Assembly (NCBI GenBank): GCA_003222245.1
Contig: QHVH01000018.1
Coordinates: 18,595-82,594 of the forward strand
Direction of reading: 5' to 3'
Source: Blastocatellia bacterium AA13
GTDB lineage: Bacteria; Acidobacteriota; Blastocatellia; UBA7656
DNA: 64,000 bases
Of the stretch, positions 54,818 to 63,317 are shown piece by piece (within the stretch, counting starts at the first letter, position 1; every line of letters begins with the position of its first letter). The position numbers were made by a program, and so were the translations under genes. The notes below the pieces were generated by a model. It did no database searches. It was not told the DNA's origin and saw nothing but the letters and a program-made list of their open reading frames with translations.

Positions 54818-56967
54818 ACCGCGCTGAACAAATCCATTCCGCGAGTTGGTCCGCGGAGAGTTTGGGAGAGGCGATTCGAGAACTCGCTAGCCGCGGAGGT
54901 ATGTATTCCGGCGGCGAACATCTGAATGGCGGCGCGCGTCTACATCAAATCCGCGATGACGGCGCGGCATTAGGGGAGTGGATTGAGCTCGCGGCTGATC
55001 GACTCGGAATCGAAGCGGAACCCGTGCGTGTCCCGCACTCTGAGCTGGAAAGCTTCCTTCGCCGCGCCGCGCCTGCGGTCGTTCGTCTTCCCGGCACGCC
55101 CGCGGCGAGATTCCTGGCGATGCTGTACAGCAAGAAACAGAAAGCGGGGCTCCTGGCTCCTGACGGAAATATCCATTGGGTCAAAACACAAGATCTGCGT
55201 GACGTTCTATGCGAATCGATCGAAGCGCCGATTGCCGCGGAGATGGGCCTGTTGCTCGAAGAAGCGGGGATCGCTCGGCACAGGAAGTCGAGCATCGGCA
55301 AGGCGCTCATCGGAGATCGGCTTCGGCTAGCGCGTATAGACGGCTGCTGGTTACTGCGGCTTCCTCCAGGCGCGGCTTTTTGGCGTCAGGCGCGCGGCAT
55401 CAGAATTCCTCAGCGACTGGCGGCTCTCGTAGGCGCTCAGATAACGCAACATCTCTTGTTGCTTGGAGCGTGGTGGCTTGTCGGACGAGGAGCACTGCTC
55501 GGATATTTTGAAAAGCCCTGGTTGATAGCGTGGGCCCTGCTGTTAATAACAATGATACCGTTTCGACTCGTGGCAACCTGGCTACAAGGGGTCATCTCAT
55601 TCGCGCTCGGCGGGCTGATAAAACAGCGGCTGTTATCCGGGGCATTGAAGCTTGATCTCGAAGACCTCAGATATAAGGGCGCAGGACAACAGCTCGCCCT
55701 CGTGATTGAGTCCGCCGCGGTCGAAGCGCTTTCCCTTAGCGGCGGATTTATGGCTCTGCTTGCGGTTATCGAGCTCGCAACGGCCCTGCTTGTCATAAAC
55801 CTGAGCGCGGGCGGGCTGCTGAAGACGGCTCTTTTTCTCGGCTGGGCAATGATTGCGGCGTTGATGGCGTGGCGCTACTGGTCGCAACTCAAACAATGGA
55901 CCGAATCGCGTCTGCGAATGACTAACGAACTCGTCGAGAAGATGATCGGTCATCGAACTCGGCTCGCGCAGGAAGCTCGCGAGCTCTGGCATGAGAGCGA
56001 AGACAGCGCGTTGGCTCAGTACCTCGATAAGTCAAGGATGATGGATCGCTCCACGATCTTCCTCACCGGTCTGATACCGCGCGGCTGGCTTCTACTGGGA
56101 CTCTCCACAGTCGCATGGAGATTTGCAGCTCAATATGACTCGATTGGATCGGTCGCGGTCGGTCTCGCGGGAATACTGTTGGGCTATCAGGCGCTTGGCC
56201 GGTTTGCCGGAAGCCTCGCTCAATTGGCCGGAGCGATCATCGTTTGGAGGCAAGTGGCGCCGTTATTCGCGGCCGCCGGTAGAGCCGACGTAAAAGGATC
56301 GGCCCCTGCCGCAGTGCGAAACGAGCCCGCCGGCGAGCGAATATCCGGAGGCGCGGCGAAGCTTGTCCAGGCTCAGGACCTCGTATTTCGATACCGCGAT
56401 CGAGAAGAAGCCGTACTGCGCGGTTGCAGCCTCGAAATCCATGTAGGCGATCGCCTGATGTTGGAAGGAAAGTCCGGCTGCGGAAAGTCGACCCTGGCTT
56501 CCATCATGGCGGGACTTCGATTCCCTGACTCGGGTCTGCTGTTGATGAGAGGCCTCGACTATCAGACTGTTGGGGCTCGAGGATGGCGACGACTGACGGC
56601 CGAAGCTCCGCAGTTTCATGAGAACCACATTCTGACCGGCTCGCTGGCATTCAATCTATTAATGGGGCGTCGCTGGCCGGCGGAGCAAAGCGACCTCGCA
56701 CAGGCCGAAGCGATTTGTCGCGAGCTTGGACTTGGAGACCTGATAGACCGGATGCCGGCGGGCTTGCTGCAGATCGTCGGAGAGACCGGGTGGCAGCTTT
56801 CGCATGGCGAGCGCAGCCGCCTATTCCTCGCTCGAGCCCTGCTTCAAGGGGCTGACTTGGTTATCCTCGACGAGAGTTTCGCATCGTTAGATCCGGAGTC
56901 GCTTGGATTGGCATTGCCCTGCGTTTTGAATCGAGCGCCGACGCTTCTCGTGATCGCACACAACTAA
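54814..56967 (+). CDS. ABC exporter with degenerate C39-like N-terminal domain
   Basis: 717 aa. The first 150 residues have the layout of a C39 domain (RLGIEAEPVRVPHSELESFL, then AVVRLPGT, then LLAPDGNIHWV) but lack the catalytic Cys and His, so this is a binding rather than cutting domain. Membrane helices are about 190-490. The nucleotide-binding domain has GKSGCGKST, LSHGERSR and ADLVILDESF; it ends soon after the switch His (LLVIAHN), near the C terminus. Coupled to the C39 exporter by ATGA, so the pair probably forms a heterodimer. Confidence 0.87.
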   Translation: MNRAEQIHSASWSAESLGEAIRELASRGGMYSGGEHLNGGARLHQIRDDGAALGEWIELAADRLGIEAEPVRVPHSELESFLRRAAPAVVRLPGTPAARFLAMLYSKKQKAGLLAPDGNIHWVKTQDLRDVLCESIEAPIAAEMGLLLEEAGIARHRKSSIGKALIGDRLRLARIDGCWLLRLPPGAAFWRQARGIRIPQRLAALVGAQITQHLLLLGAWWLVGRGALLGYFEKPWLIAWALLLITMIPFRLVATWLQGVISFALGGLIKQRLLSGALKLDLEDLRYKGAGQQLALVIESAAVEALSLSGGFMALLAVIELATALLVINLSAGGLLKTALFLGWAMIAALMAWRYWSQLKQWTESRLRMTNELVEKMIGHRTRLAQEARELWHESEDSALAQYLDKSRMMDRSTIFLTGLIPRGWLLLGLSTVAWRFAAQYDSIGSVAVGLAGILLGYQALGRFAGSLAQLAGAIIVWRQVAPLFAAAGRADVKGSAPAAVRNEPAGERISGGAAKLVQAQDLVFRYRDREEAVLRGCSLEIHVGDRLMLEGKSGCGKSTLASIMAGLRFPDSGLLLMRGLDYQTVGARGWRRLTAEAPQFHENHILTGSLAFNLLMGRRWPAEQSDLAQAEAICRELGLGDLIDRMPAGLLQIVGETGWQLSHGERSRLFLARALLQGADLVILDESFASLDPESLGLALPCVLNRAPTLLVIAHN

Positions 56968-57030
56968 GATTTCCATACTCTTCCTCTCGTGATCGCATAG
57001 TGTATTATTGAGTCTCCATTGTGAGAGCTA

Positions 57031-58059
57031 ATGATTAACGAGAGATACTCAAGACAGATTCTCTTCGAAGGCATCGGCGGCGAGGGCCAGAAGATGCTAA
57101 AGGAGAGCCGCGTTGCGATCGTAGGCTGCGGCGCGCTCGGAGCAATTCAGGCGGAGACGTTAGCGCGGGCAGGCGTAGGACATCTGGTCCTGATAGATCG
57201 GGACTTCGTGGAAGAGTCCAACCTGCAACGTCAGATTATGTTCGAAGAAACCGACGCGCGCGATCGGCTTCCGAAAGCTATAGCCGCCGCCCGCAGAATC
57301 GAGCGCATCAACCCCGACGTGAAAGTTGAATCCATCGTCGCCGATGTCAACTACGAGAATATCGAGGACCTGCTCGCGGAGTCCGATCTGGTGCTGGACG
57401 GAACCGATAACTTCGAAACACGATTTCTGATCAACGATGCCGCGGTGAAAGAAGGGATACCGTGGATCTATGGCGCAGCCGTAGGCTCTTACGGACTGAC
57501 GATGACAGTCATTCCAGGCGAAACTCCTTGCTTGCGATGCGTACTTAGAAATATGCCGGACCCCGGTTCCGGCCCGACCTGTGATACCGCCGGAGTGATA
57601 CTCCCGATCGTTGCGGTGATCGGATCGATTCAATCCGCGGAAGCATTGAAGCTGATTGTAGGCGCACGCCAAAAGCTGCATCAATCGCTAATCAGGATTA
57701 ATGTGTGGGACTTCGCGATAAACCGAACTCCGCTCGCCGCTATTGATAAAGATCCGGAGTGCCGGGCTTGCGGGCTGAAGCGGTTCGACTATCTGCGAGG
57801 CGAAGGCCGGCAAGCGGCGACGACGCTATGCGGCCGCAATGCTGTTCAGATCGGAAGGTCAGGCTCAAACTCGCTTGATTTCGAGTCGCTCGCCGCTCGT
57901 CTGAAGCCCCTGGGCGAAGTGGCGTTCAATGATTTTCTACTTCGCTTTCGCGTAGACGACTACGACATCACCGTCTTTCGTGACGCGCGAAGCATCATAC
58001 GCGGAACTACCGACCCGGCTGTAGCTCGCGGTCTCTACTCTCAGTACATAGGAGCCTAG
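57031..58059 (+). CDS. ThiF/MoeB/HesA-family adenylyltransferase
   Basis: 342 aa E1-like enzyme that adenylates the C terminus of a ThiS/MoaD-type sulfur carrier. The adenylating domain has GCGALGAIQAE (about 31-41), the R-Q-x-x-F/M segment NLQRQIMFEE, and DGTDNFETRFLINDA (about 120-134). Zinc cysteines occur in CLRC and CRAC. The tail contains TTLCGRNAVQI, the C-terminal extension typical of ThiF-like proteins. It lies 63 bp after the ABC genes with no obvious sulfur carrier nearby. It is likely housekeeping (MoeB or ThiF) but a role in peptide modification cannot be excluded. Confidence 0.85.
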   Translation: MINERYSRQILFEGIGGEGQKMLKESRVAIVGCGALGAIQAETLARAGVGHLVLIDRDFVEESNLQRQIMFEETDARDRLPKAIAAARRIERINPDVKVESIVADVNYENIEDLLAESDLVLDGTDNFETRFLINDAAVKEGIPWIYGAAVGSYGLTMTVIPGETPCLRCVLRNMPDPGSGPTCDTAGVILPIVAVIGSIQSAEALKLIVGARQKLHQSLIRINVWDFAINRTPLAAIDKDPECRACGLKRFDYLRGEGRQAATTLCGRNAVQIGRSGSNSLDFESLAARLKPLGEVAFNDFLLRFRVDDYDITVFRDARSIIRGTTDPAVARGLYSQYIGA

Positions 58060-58061
58060 CC

Positions 58062-58700
58062 ATGCAGGCAGAGGCAAATATTCTTAGCGCATCGGTCGCC
58101 ATGGATCGCGATTTCATCGGCGAGGGCGAGATCGTCGTCCGCCGCGAAGGCTGCAGTCGCGCCCGACACCTCTTTATCAAAGAGGGCCGAGTGATCGGCC
58201 GCCTCCGTTGGCAAGGCCTTCGCGGGGCTGTTTACGAATCCGACGGTGTGCGCCTCGAAATAAGAGTCGGAGCGCTGGGGCGAAGGATCAACATAATCAG
58301 TCACGACGGCGATGAATCCTCCCTGATCGAACGAAGTCGGAACAACCCTCATCGCCGAGAAGATCTCAGAATCGAGGCGGCCGAAGGGGACAACTTTTGC
58401 ATATCTCGAACTATGGACCGCCGGCTCCGCTCACAGACGTCGCTCACGGTGTACAAAGAGTTCTATGCGTCGACGCTCATGATTTTCAGGTACGAGACCA
58501 TGCGGCGAACACAAACTACGTTCCACGTTGAAATCAAGTCTACGATGAAGAGAGAGGCAAGATTCGGCCACCGCCTGCTTGCGCTGCTGGCGAGCCACAT
58601 AATATTGGAAAGACGGCATTCGGGCTCACATCCGCAGCGCGCGAAAGAGAAATCAAGCTCCGTTCCTCATTCGCGGGCGCGGATTCGATTTCGGCGTTGA
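58062..58700 (+). CDS. Unknown protein coupled to the ThiF-like gene
   Basis: 212 aa, no family recognised. It begins two bases after the ThiF-like stop. The first ~160 residues alternate short strands (HLFIKEGRVIGRLRW, GVRLEIRVG, INIISHDGDE), which recalls the tubby/LURP-one/scramblase-like beta barrel, an impression only. MTR-rich stretches and about 30 arginines make it basic. The last 30 residues (HPQRAKEKSSSV ...) are low in complexity and may be disordered. No signal or membrane segment is visible. Confidence 0.6.
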   Translation: MQAEANILSASVAMDRDFIGEGEIVVRREGCSRARHLFIKEGRVIGRLRWQGLRGAVYESDGVRLEIRVGALGRRINIISHDGDESSLIERSRNNPHRREDLRIEAAEGDNFCISRTMDRRLRSQTSLTVYKEFYASTLMIFRYETMRRTQTTFHVEIKSTMKREARFGHRLLALLASHIILERRHSGSHPQRAKEKSSSVPHSRARIRFRR

Positions 58701-58797
58701 CCTGGTCTTGAAACAACGAAGCCGTCCGCGGGACGATGCCCGAGGTCAAAGTTAAAACGGAAATTGATCGAGAGCTATCGATAGAACAGGTTCACCA

Positions 58798-59736
58798 GTG
58801 ACGATAATTCGCGTTCCAGCATCAACATCAAATCTCGGACCCGGCTTTGATGCTCATGGTCTCGCCCTGAATCTTTACCTGACGGTCGAAGTCGAGCCGG
58901 CCGCCAATCCGTCCGGCTCGATTACCTTTGAAGGCGAGGGCGCCGATGAGCTTCAAAGCGCGCCCGAGCAGAATCTGATACTCCGTGCAATGAAGAGGGT
59001 GGCCGAGCGTGAGGGCATAGATCCCAGGCCGGCCCTGTTGAAGGTCAAAAATGAGATACCGATTGCGCGAGGACTCGGATCGTCGGGCGCGGCAATCGTA
59101 GCCGGCATATCGTTGTTCGAAGCGCTGTCGGGCACGCGCCTGCCGATCGAAAAACGGCTCGCATACGCCACTGAGATAGAGGGTCACAGCGACAACGTTT
59201 CGGCTGCCCTGCTCGGTTCCTTTGTTACCAGTTGTGTAACCGACTCGGGCGACGTGCTGGCGACGCGAATTGAATGGCCGCCCGAGCTGGCGGTCATTGT
59301 AGCTATACCTGACTTCAAGCTCCGCACCGAAGATGCTCGAAGAGTGATTCCCGAGACCATCTCGCACAAGGATGCCGTGTTCAACATCCAGCGAGCATCG
59401 CTGCTGGTGGGCGCTCTTGTTAACAGGCGATTCGATCTGGTGAAAGAGGCGATGCGCGACCGGCTTCATCAGCCGTACAGGGCTGCGCTGGTGCCGGGTC
59501 TCGAGGATGCCTTGAAGCTGCCGGACAAACTCGATTTGCCAGGACTTCTGGGTGTTGCATTGAGCGGATCCGGTCCATCGGTGACGGCTCTTGCGCTAGA
59601 CGATATCGATCAGATAAGCGCGGCGATTTCGGCTTGTTTTCACGCACGAGGGATCGATTGCAAGTCCCGCGTTCTTGATGTAGAAAGTGGCGGCAGAGTC
59701 GTCCGCCGATTGAGAGGCCTCAATGAAAGAGAATAG
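58798..59736 (+). CDS. thrB: Homoserine kinase
   Basis: ATP-dependent phosphorylation of homoserine on the way to threonine. 312 aa GHMP kinase. VPASTSNLGPGFDAHGLALN (about 5-24) is the ThrB N-terminal motif. IARGLGSSGAAIVAG (about 89-103) is the ATP-binding loop, and SGSGPSVTAL (near 259) is motif 3. GTG start at 58798. Aspartokinase and threonine synthase are not in the window. The last 14 bp overlap the TlpA-like gene. Confidence 0.93.
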   Translation: MTIIRVPASTSNLGPGFDAHGLALNLYLTVEVEPAANPSGSITFEGEGADELQSAPEQNLILRAMKRVAEREGIDPRPALLKVKNEIPIARGLGSSGAAIVAGISLFEALSGTRLPIEKRLAYATEIEGHSDNVSAALLGSFVTSCVTDSGDVLATRIEWPPELAVIVAIPDFKLRTEDARRVIPETISHKDAVFNIQRASLLVGALVNRRFDLVKEAMRDRLHQPYRAALVPGLEDALKLPDKLDLPGLLGVALSGSGPSVTALALDDIDQISAAISACFHARGIDCKSRVLDVESGGRVVRRLRGLNERE

Positions 59737-60274
59737 ATCTTCCAGTAAGAAACGCGTTGCTCTGACGGCGCCGTTGGCAGTCGGTGCAGCGATGCTGCTT
59801 GTCGGTTGTTTCAGCCCTATGTCCGGCGGCGGCCCCAGGAACACGGCGCAAATTCCAATTTCGGCCACGCCGATTGTGACTACCAACGTCCGGCAAAGCA
59901 TGGAGCAGTTTCAGGGCAAGGTGGTAATTCTCGATTTCTGGGCTACCTGGTGCGGTCCCTGCCGCTCTGAAATTCCTGGATTCATTGCTCTGCAAAACGA
60001 ATATCGGGATCAGGGCCTTGAAGTCGTCGGCGTCTCCATCGATCCGATCGCTCCGCAAGGCGGCGGCGCGGCGGCCGTGGAACCATTTATGAAGAAGTTC
60101 GGGGTTAACTATACGATTATGATGATCCAGGGCCAATCCGCGATGGCAGGCTATGATGTAAGCCAGGGCATTCCGACTACCTACCTGGTTGACCGAACTG
60201 GAAAAATCACGAAGACTTATGTCGGCTCCAGATCAAAGACATTATTCGAGCAGGATCTAAAACAATTGCTGTAG
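59723..60274 (+). CDS. TlpA-like thioredoxin-fold lipoprotein
   Basis: 183 aa. A basic start and hydrophobic run lead to a lipobox LLVGC with lipidation at C29. The thioredoxin domain starts about residue 55 and has the redox pair WCGPC (C77, C80) and the cis-proline in GIPTTYLVD. It reduces disulfides outside the cytoplasm, as in cytochrome maturation. There is an insert of about ten residues after PIAPQ compared with short thioredoxins. It overlaps thrB by 14 bp, with which it has no evident functional link. Confidence 0.9.
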   Translation: MKENRSSSKKRVALTAPLAVGAAMLLVGCFSPMSGGGPRNTAQIPISATPIVTTNVRQSMEQFQGKVVILDFWATWCGPCRSEIPGFIALQNEYRDQGLEVVGVSIDPIAPQGGGAAAVEPFMKKFGVNYTIMMIQGQSAMAGYDVSQGIPTTYLVDRTGKITKTYVGSRSKTLFEQDLKQLL

Positions 60275-60753
60275 CCGTCAGCAAAGCGGCCGAGATGAAT
60301 GCCGGTGAAATATACTGCCGAGCGAAATATACGGAGCGCCTTTCGATATGAGGCCGATAAGTCTGTTCAAGCTTGTAATCCTTCGAATCGAGGAACTCTT
60401 CCGTCTGCTCTACAATGTTCCGCCCTCGAGCTGAGGTATGACGGCCCATCCCCCGCGCCGTGAGCGCACGGATTCAGCAACGGAGCCCTTAGCTATCGAT
60501 CGCAGCGAATCTGTGCGAATCGCGAGACAATGAGAATGACTGCCTTCCTGCCGGCGCGGGCGACCGGCATTGATCAGAAGTACGGCTCAATCACGATTGG
60601 CAAGCGTTGCTGAGCCTTGCTGTCTTTGACGATGAAGCCGGAATCGATGAAGCCGGAATGGTCGGTTAACGAATCCTCCACGGACCCAGAATTGATCGGG
60701 ACGGCGCCCGCGGTAATTAATTAACGCGCCGCGAAAGCCGCCCCGAACATCTT
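60275..60753. other. Intergenic region without a confident gene
   Basis: About 480 bp between the TlpA-like gene (+) and the exported hypothetical protein (-). One plus-strand frame of 54 codons starts near 60299 but its protein is not convincing. It contains a perfect 14-base tandem duplication, described separately. No tRNA, rRNA or clear terminator was seen. Confidence 0.4.
60631..60660. repeat. 15-bp tandem duplication
   Basis: GATGAAGCCGGAAT is repeated at 60631 and 60646 with 14 of 15 bases identical. It lies in the non-coding stretch and looks like a recent slippage event. Confidence 0.5.
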
Positions 60754-61302
60754 CTACTCGACTGGTGACCGTACACCGGATTGTTGTCGATCTGATGATC
60801 CAAAATTGGTCGGCCGAATTCTGGCGGTAAATGCTCCTGATGCCGGGTCGACCACGGTTATTGCAACAACGCCGCCGGTATTGAACCGGAATGTGCCTAT
60901 CGCGCCCGTGAGTCCGAGCAACTGAGTCTGATCGCCTACGGCAACATCGCTCAAGCTGCCGGAGGCGGTCATGGAACCGTTAAAGCTTGTCAGGTCGTAC
61001 TGATCTACAACCAGCGTCGAGCCGTCGGCGAATTTCGTGCCCATCCTGCGAAACACACCACCGCCGCCGTTCGCGGACGCTATGATTCCCAATTGAGAGA
61101 AGGGGCCGGGAGAGCTCGGCAAATTCAAGGTCGCAGTCCCGTGAGCCGCATCAGGCGTGACGGTAAAAACAGCCGAGTTAAAAGACCCGGGTGATTGGGC
61201 CGATCCTCTAACAGTGCTATAGTGCCAGACAACAACCGCAACAAGTGCAAAGACCGCCGCGATCACTACTGTATAGGCGGGCTTGGAATATCGTGTAACC
61301 AT
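60754..61302 (-). CDS. Exported or membrane-anchored hypothetical protein
   Basis: 182 aa. A single N-terminal hydrophobic helix (VVIAAVFALVAVVVWHY, about 12-28), without a clean signal-peptidase site, suggests an anchor. The rest is Gly/Ser/Thr-rich and beta-like (SAVFTVTPDAAHGTATLNLP, GGVVAITVVDPASG), a composition common in surface or periplasmic proteins. Unrecognised. It ends with a polar tail. The region upstream of its start (61303-61500) is divergent from the S41-like gene. Confidence 0.65.
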   Translation of the reverse strand: MVTRYSKPAYTVVIAAVFALVAVVVWHYSTVRGSAQSPGSFNSAVFTVTPDAAHGTATLNLPSSPGPFSQLGIIASANGGGGVFRRMGTKFADGSTLVVDQYDLTSFNGSMTASGSLSDVAVGDQTQLLGLTGAIGTFRFNTGGVVAITVVDPASGAFTARIRPTNFGSSDRQQSGVRSPVE

Positions 61303-61565
61303 CGTTTCTCCTTTTCGGGATTCGTTTGAAGTGGCTTGCGAAGTTCAAGAGCTCTCGAAGAGTAGGCTTCCCCACTGTATAAGACGGATTGTCAGGCGGA
61401 AATCAAATGACTTATTAACATCCGCTGCTCTTACATGGGTTAGTGGCATTATGATCAAACAACGCAATGAATCTGGTCGCCGCCCAGCCCAGCTAATCCT
61501 TGCGCAACATGTCGGCGCAGTTTAACATAATCAATGCTCGAAGCCAGCCAAGGAGTTATTTAATA

Positions 61566-62885
61566 ATGCGGTTTAAAGCAAGAGTTGCCGTTGTTGTGCT
61601 GTCAACGATGATAGCTTTCTACGCTATTATCGGCGGATTAATGACGAAGACCGGCGAGGCAGTGGCGCGCCAGAGCCCGGCCAATCAGCTTGAAGTATTC
61701 GATGAGGTGCTCAGCCACATAATTCGGAACTATGTCGATCAACCTGATCTGGAAAAGGTCAGGATCGGGAGTCTGAGAGGACTCGCGGAAGGAGTCGACA
61801 TTTATAGCGCCTACCTTACCCCGGAACAAGTCAAACAGTACAATCCCGCCGCCAATCAGGCTGAGATCGGCGTGGTCCTTTCGAAAGTCGGCGGATACGC
61901 CTACACGCTCGCAGTGCTTAAGGGCTCACCGGCGGATCAAGCGGGAATCCGCAAAGGCGATTTCATCGAGTACATCGGTAAAGTTCCATCACGTGAGCTG
62001 AGTCTGTATGACGCGCAGCAACTCCTTAGCGGGCCTGCAGGTTCTCCCATCGAGCTTCGCATTGTTCATCTCGGCCAGTCGCGAAAAATCAGCGTTCCTC
62101 GGGCTAGAATAATTCAGCCGGTAATCGAGAGCCGCGCGGAAGAGGCGGGCATCGGGTATATCAGAGTGACGACTCTGGTTGACGGCAAGGCTAATGAGGT
62201 CAAATCTCAATTGTCCGATCTGGTAGCAAAGGGCGCCCAGAAAATAATTCTCGACCTGCGCGATTCATCAAACGGCAAGCTTCAAGAAGGCGTTGCAGTC
62301 GCAAACCTTTTTATAGGAACCGGAACCCTGGCGCGATTGGAAGGAAAAGAGAGCCGCGACCTGCAATCATTCGCAGCCGATCCCAATAAAGTAATGTTCA
62401 ATGGTCCGCTTACAGTTCTTACGGATCGAACAACGGCCAACGCGGCCGAAATAGTAGCAGCGGCTGTGCGCGATCAGAAGCGAGGTGAAGTAGTTGGCGA
62501 TCGAACCTTCGGTGCCGGAACCGAACAAAAGCTCTTTTCACTATCGGACGGCGGTGCGTTGTTGATAACGACGGCGAAGTACGCTCCGGCGAGCGGCAAG
62601 GCCTTTATTGAAGAGGGCGTCACGCCGACCGTCAAGGTCGAGCGACCCGCTGAACCTGAAGTCGCGCCGACCGACTCCGATGACGACGACAGCGACGAGA
62701 CACCTCAGACCGTCCATCCGAAGGTCGAACCGCAGGCGACGCCTCCCGCTGAAGACATCCAGTTGAAGAAAGCCATTGAAATCTTAAAACAAGCTCCGGC
62801 CAAATCGGCGGCGCCGACAAAACGCGCTGCAATAAACAGCTCTCGAAATCGGACCCGCAACGATGACTACGAGTTTGCGACCTAA
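61566..62885 (+). CDS. Catalytically degenerate S41/C-terminal-processing-protease homologue with PDZ domain
   Basis: 439 aa from the ATG at 61566 (CCAAGGAG about 12 bases ahead; the first ATG at 61500 is too early for the signal). Anchor helix AVVVLSTMIAFYAIIGG. PDZ domain about 95-175 (GSPADQAGIRKGDFIEYIG), then the S41 fold. At the catalytic serine position it has TDRTTANAAEI with N292, and at the lysine position TFGAGTEQ with A317; the spacing of 25 residues equals that in active CTPs. DLRDSSNGKL also lacks the usual DLRxNPGG. Hence probably a scaffold or regulator rather than a protease. The acidic, Pro-rich tail after 380 (SDDDDSDE) is disordered. Confidence 0.85.
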   Translation: MRFKARVAVVVLSTMIAFYAIIGGLMTKTGEAVARQSPANQLEVFDEVLSHIIRNYVDQPDLEKVRIGSLRGLAEGVDIYSAYLTPEQVKQYNPAANQAEIGVVLSKVGGYAYTLAVLKGSPADQAGIRKGDFIEYIGKVPSRELSLYDAQQLLSGPAGSPIELRIVHLGQSRKISVPRARIIQPVIESRAEEAGIGYIRVTTLVDGKANEVKSQLSDLVAKGAQKIILDLRDSSNGKLQEGVAVANLFIGTGTLARLEGKESRDLQSFAADPNKVMFNGPLTVLTDRTTANAAEIVAAAVRDQKRGEVVGDRTFGAGTEQKLFSLSDGGALLITTAKYAPASGKAFIEEGVTPTVKVERPAEPEVAPTDSDDDDSDETPQTVHPKVEPQATPPAEDIQLKKAIEILKQAPAKSAAPTKRAAINSSRNRTRNDDYEFAT

Positions 62886-62930
62886 GAACTACGTCACACT
62901 TTCGCATCCAGACATCTCGATAATTAACAT

Positions 62931-62954
62931 AGGGCGGCCCGCGCAGGCCGCCCT
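62931..62954 (+). terminator. Intrinsic terminator-like hairpin after the S41-like gene
   Basis: AGGGCGGCC (62931-62939) and GGCCGCCCT (62946-62954) form a perfect 9-bp stem with a 6-base loop, followed by ATTTGC. A second stem, GCGCCCG (62971-62977) with CGGGCGC (62984-62990), stands just after it. Confidence 0.6.
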
Positions 62955-63156
62955 ATTTGCATGCGTGCATGCGCCCGGCAGGGCGGGCGCTCTTACTTGG
63001 AGGTGAAAGTCTCCACAAGCGCGGCAATCAATCCGATCGCAATCACCTACGGGACCGATACTAGTCGGGCCTTCTTTCGTCGTGGTTCGTTTACTGAGTT
63101 ATTGCTGTTTACGCAGGCTGTTTGCCCATGCCCATCCTTCACTCAACGAAAGTCTA

Positions 63157-63288
63157 TTCGAAGGGCTATGCGGTTCGAAGGGGTGCTGTCGGAAGGGCGA
63201 TGCTGTAGAAAGGGCTATGCAGTTCGATAGGGGGTGCTATGGGAAGGGATTATGCAGTCGAAGGGCTATGCAGTTCGAAGGGCTATGC
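63157..63288. repeat. Degenerate tandem repeat array, unit about 17 bp
   Basis: About eight copies of a unit near TTCGAAGGGCTATGCAG, 15-18 bp each, back to back and with scattered substitutions. The last two units are almost identical to the consensus, the middle ones are more divergent. There are no spacers, so it is not CRISPR. It ends directly at a TTGACA box. Origin by slippage is likely; a binding-site array is possible. Confidence 0.8.
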
Positions 63289-63317
63289 TTGACACGTCAC
63301 TGTGGCTCTAGTATTTT
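63289..63317 (+). promoter_or_regulatory. Candidate promoter of tRNA-Thr
   Basis: TTGACA (63289-63294) is followed after 17 bp by TATTTT (63312-63317), four of six matches to the -10 consensus. It lies about 150 bp ahead of the tRNA gene and abuts the tandem repeat array. Confidence 0.35.

Noticed and set aside
57031..58059. ThiF-like enzyme as part of the graspetide pathway
   Set aside because: Microviridin-type biosynthesis needs only ATP-grasp ligases; the gap of 63 bp and housekeeping-type C terminus favour MoeB/ThiF. Kept only as an open possibility.
60299..60463. 54-codon frame after the TlpA-like gene
   Set aside because: No ribosome binding site and no recognisable pattern; likely chance.
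63157..63288. Repeat array considered as a CRISPR
   Set aside because: Units are about 17 bp, degenerate and directly joined without unique spacers; no cas gene nearby.
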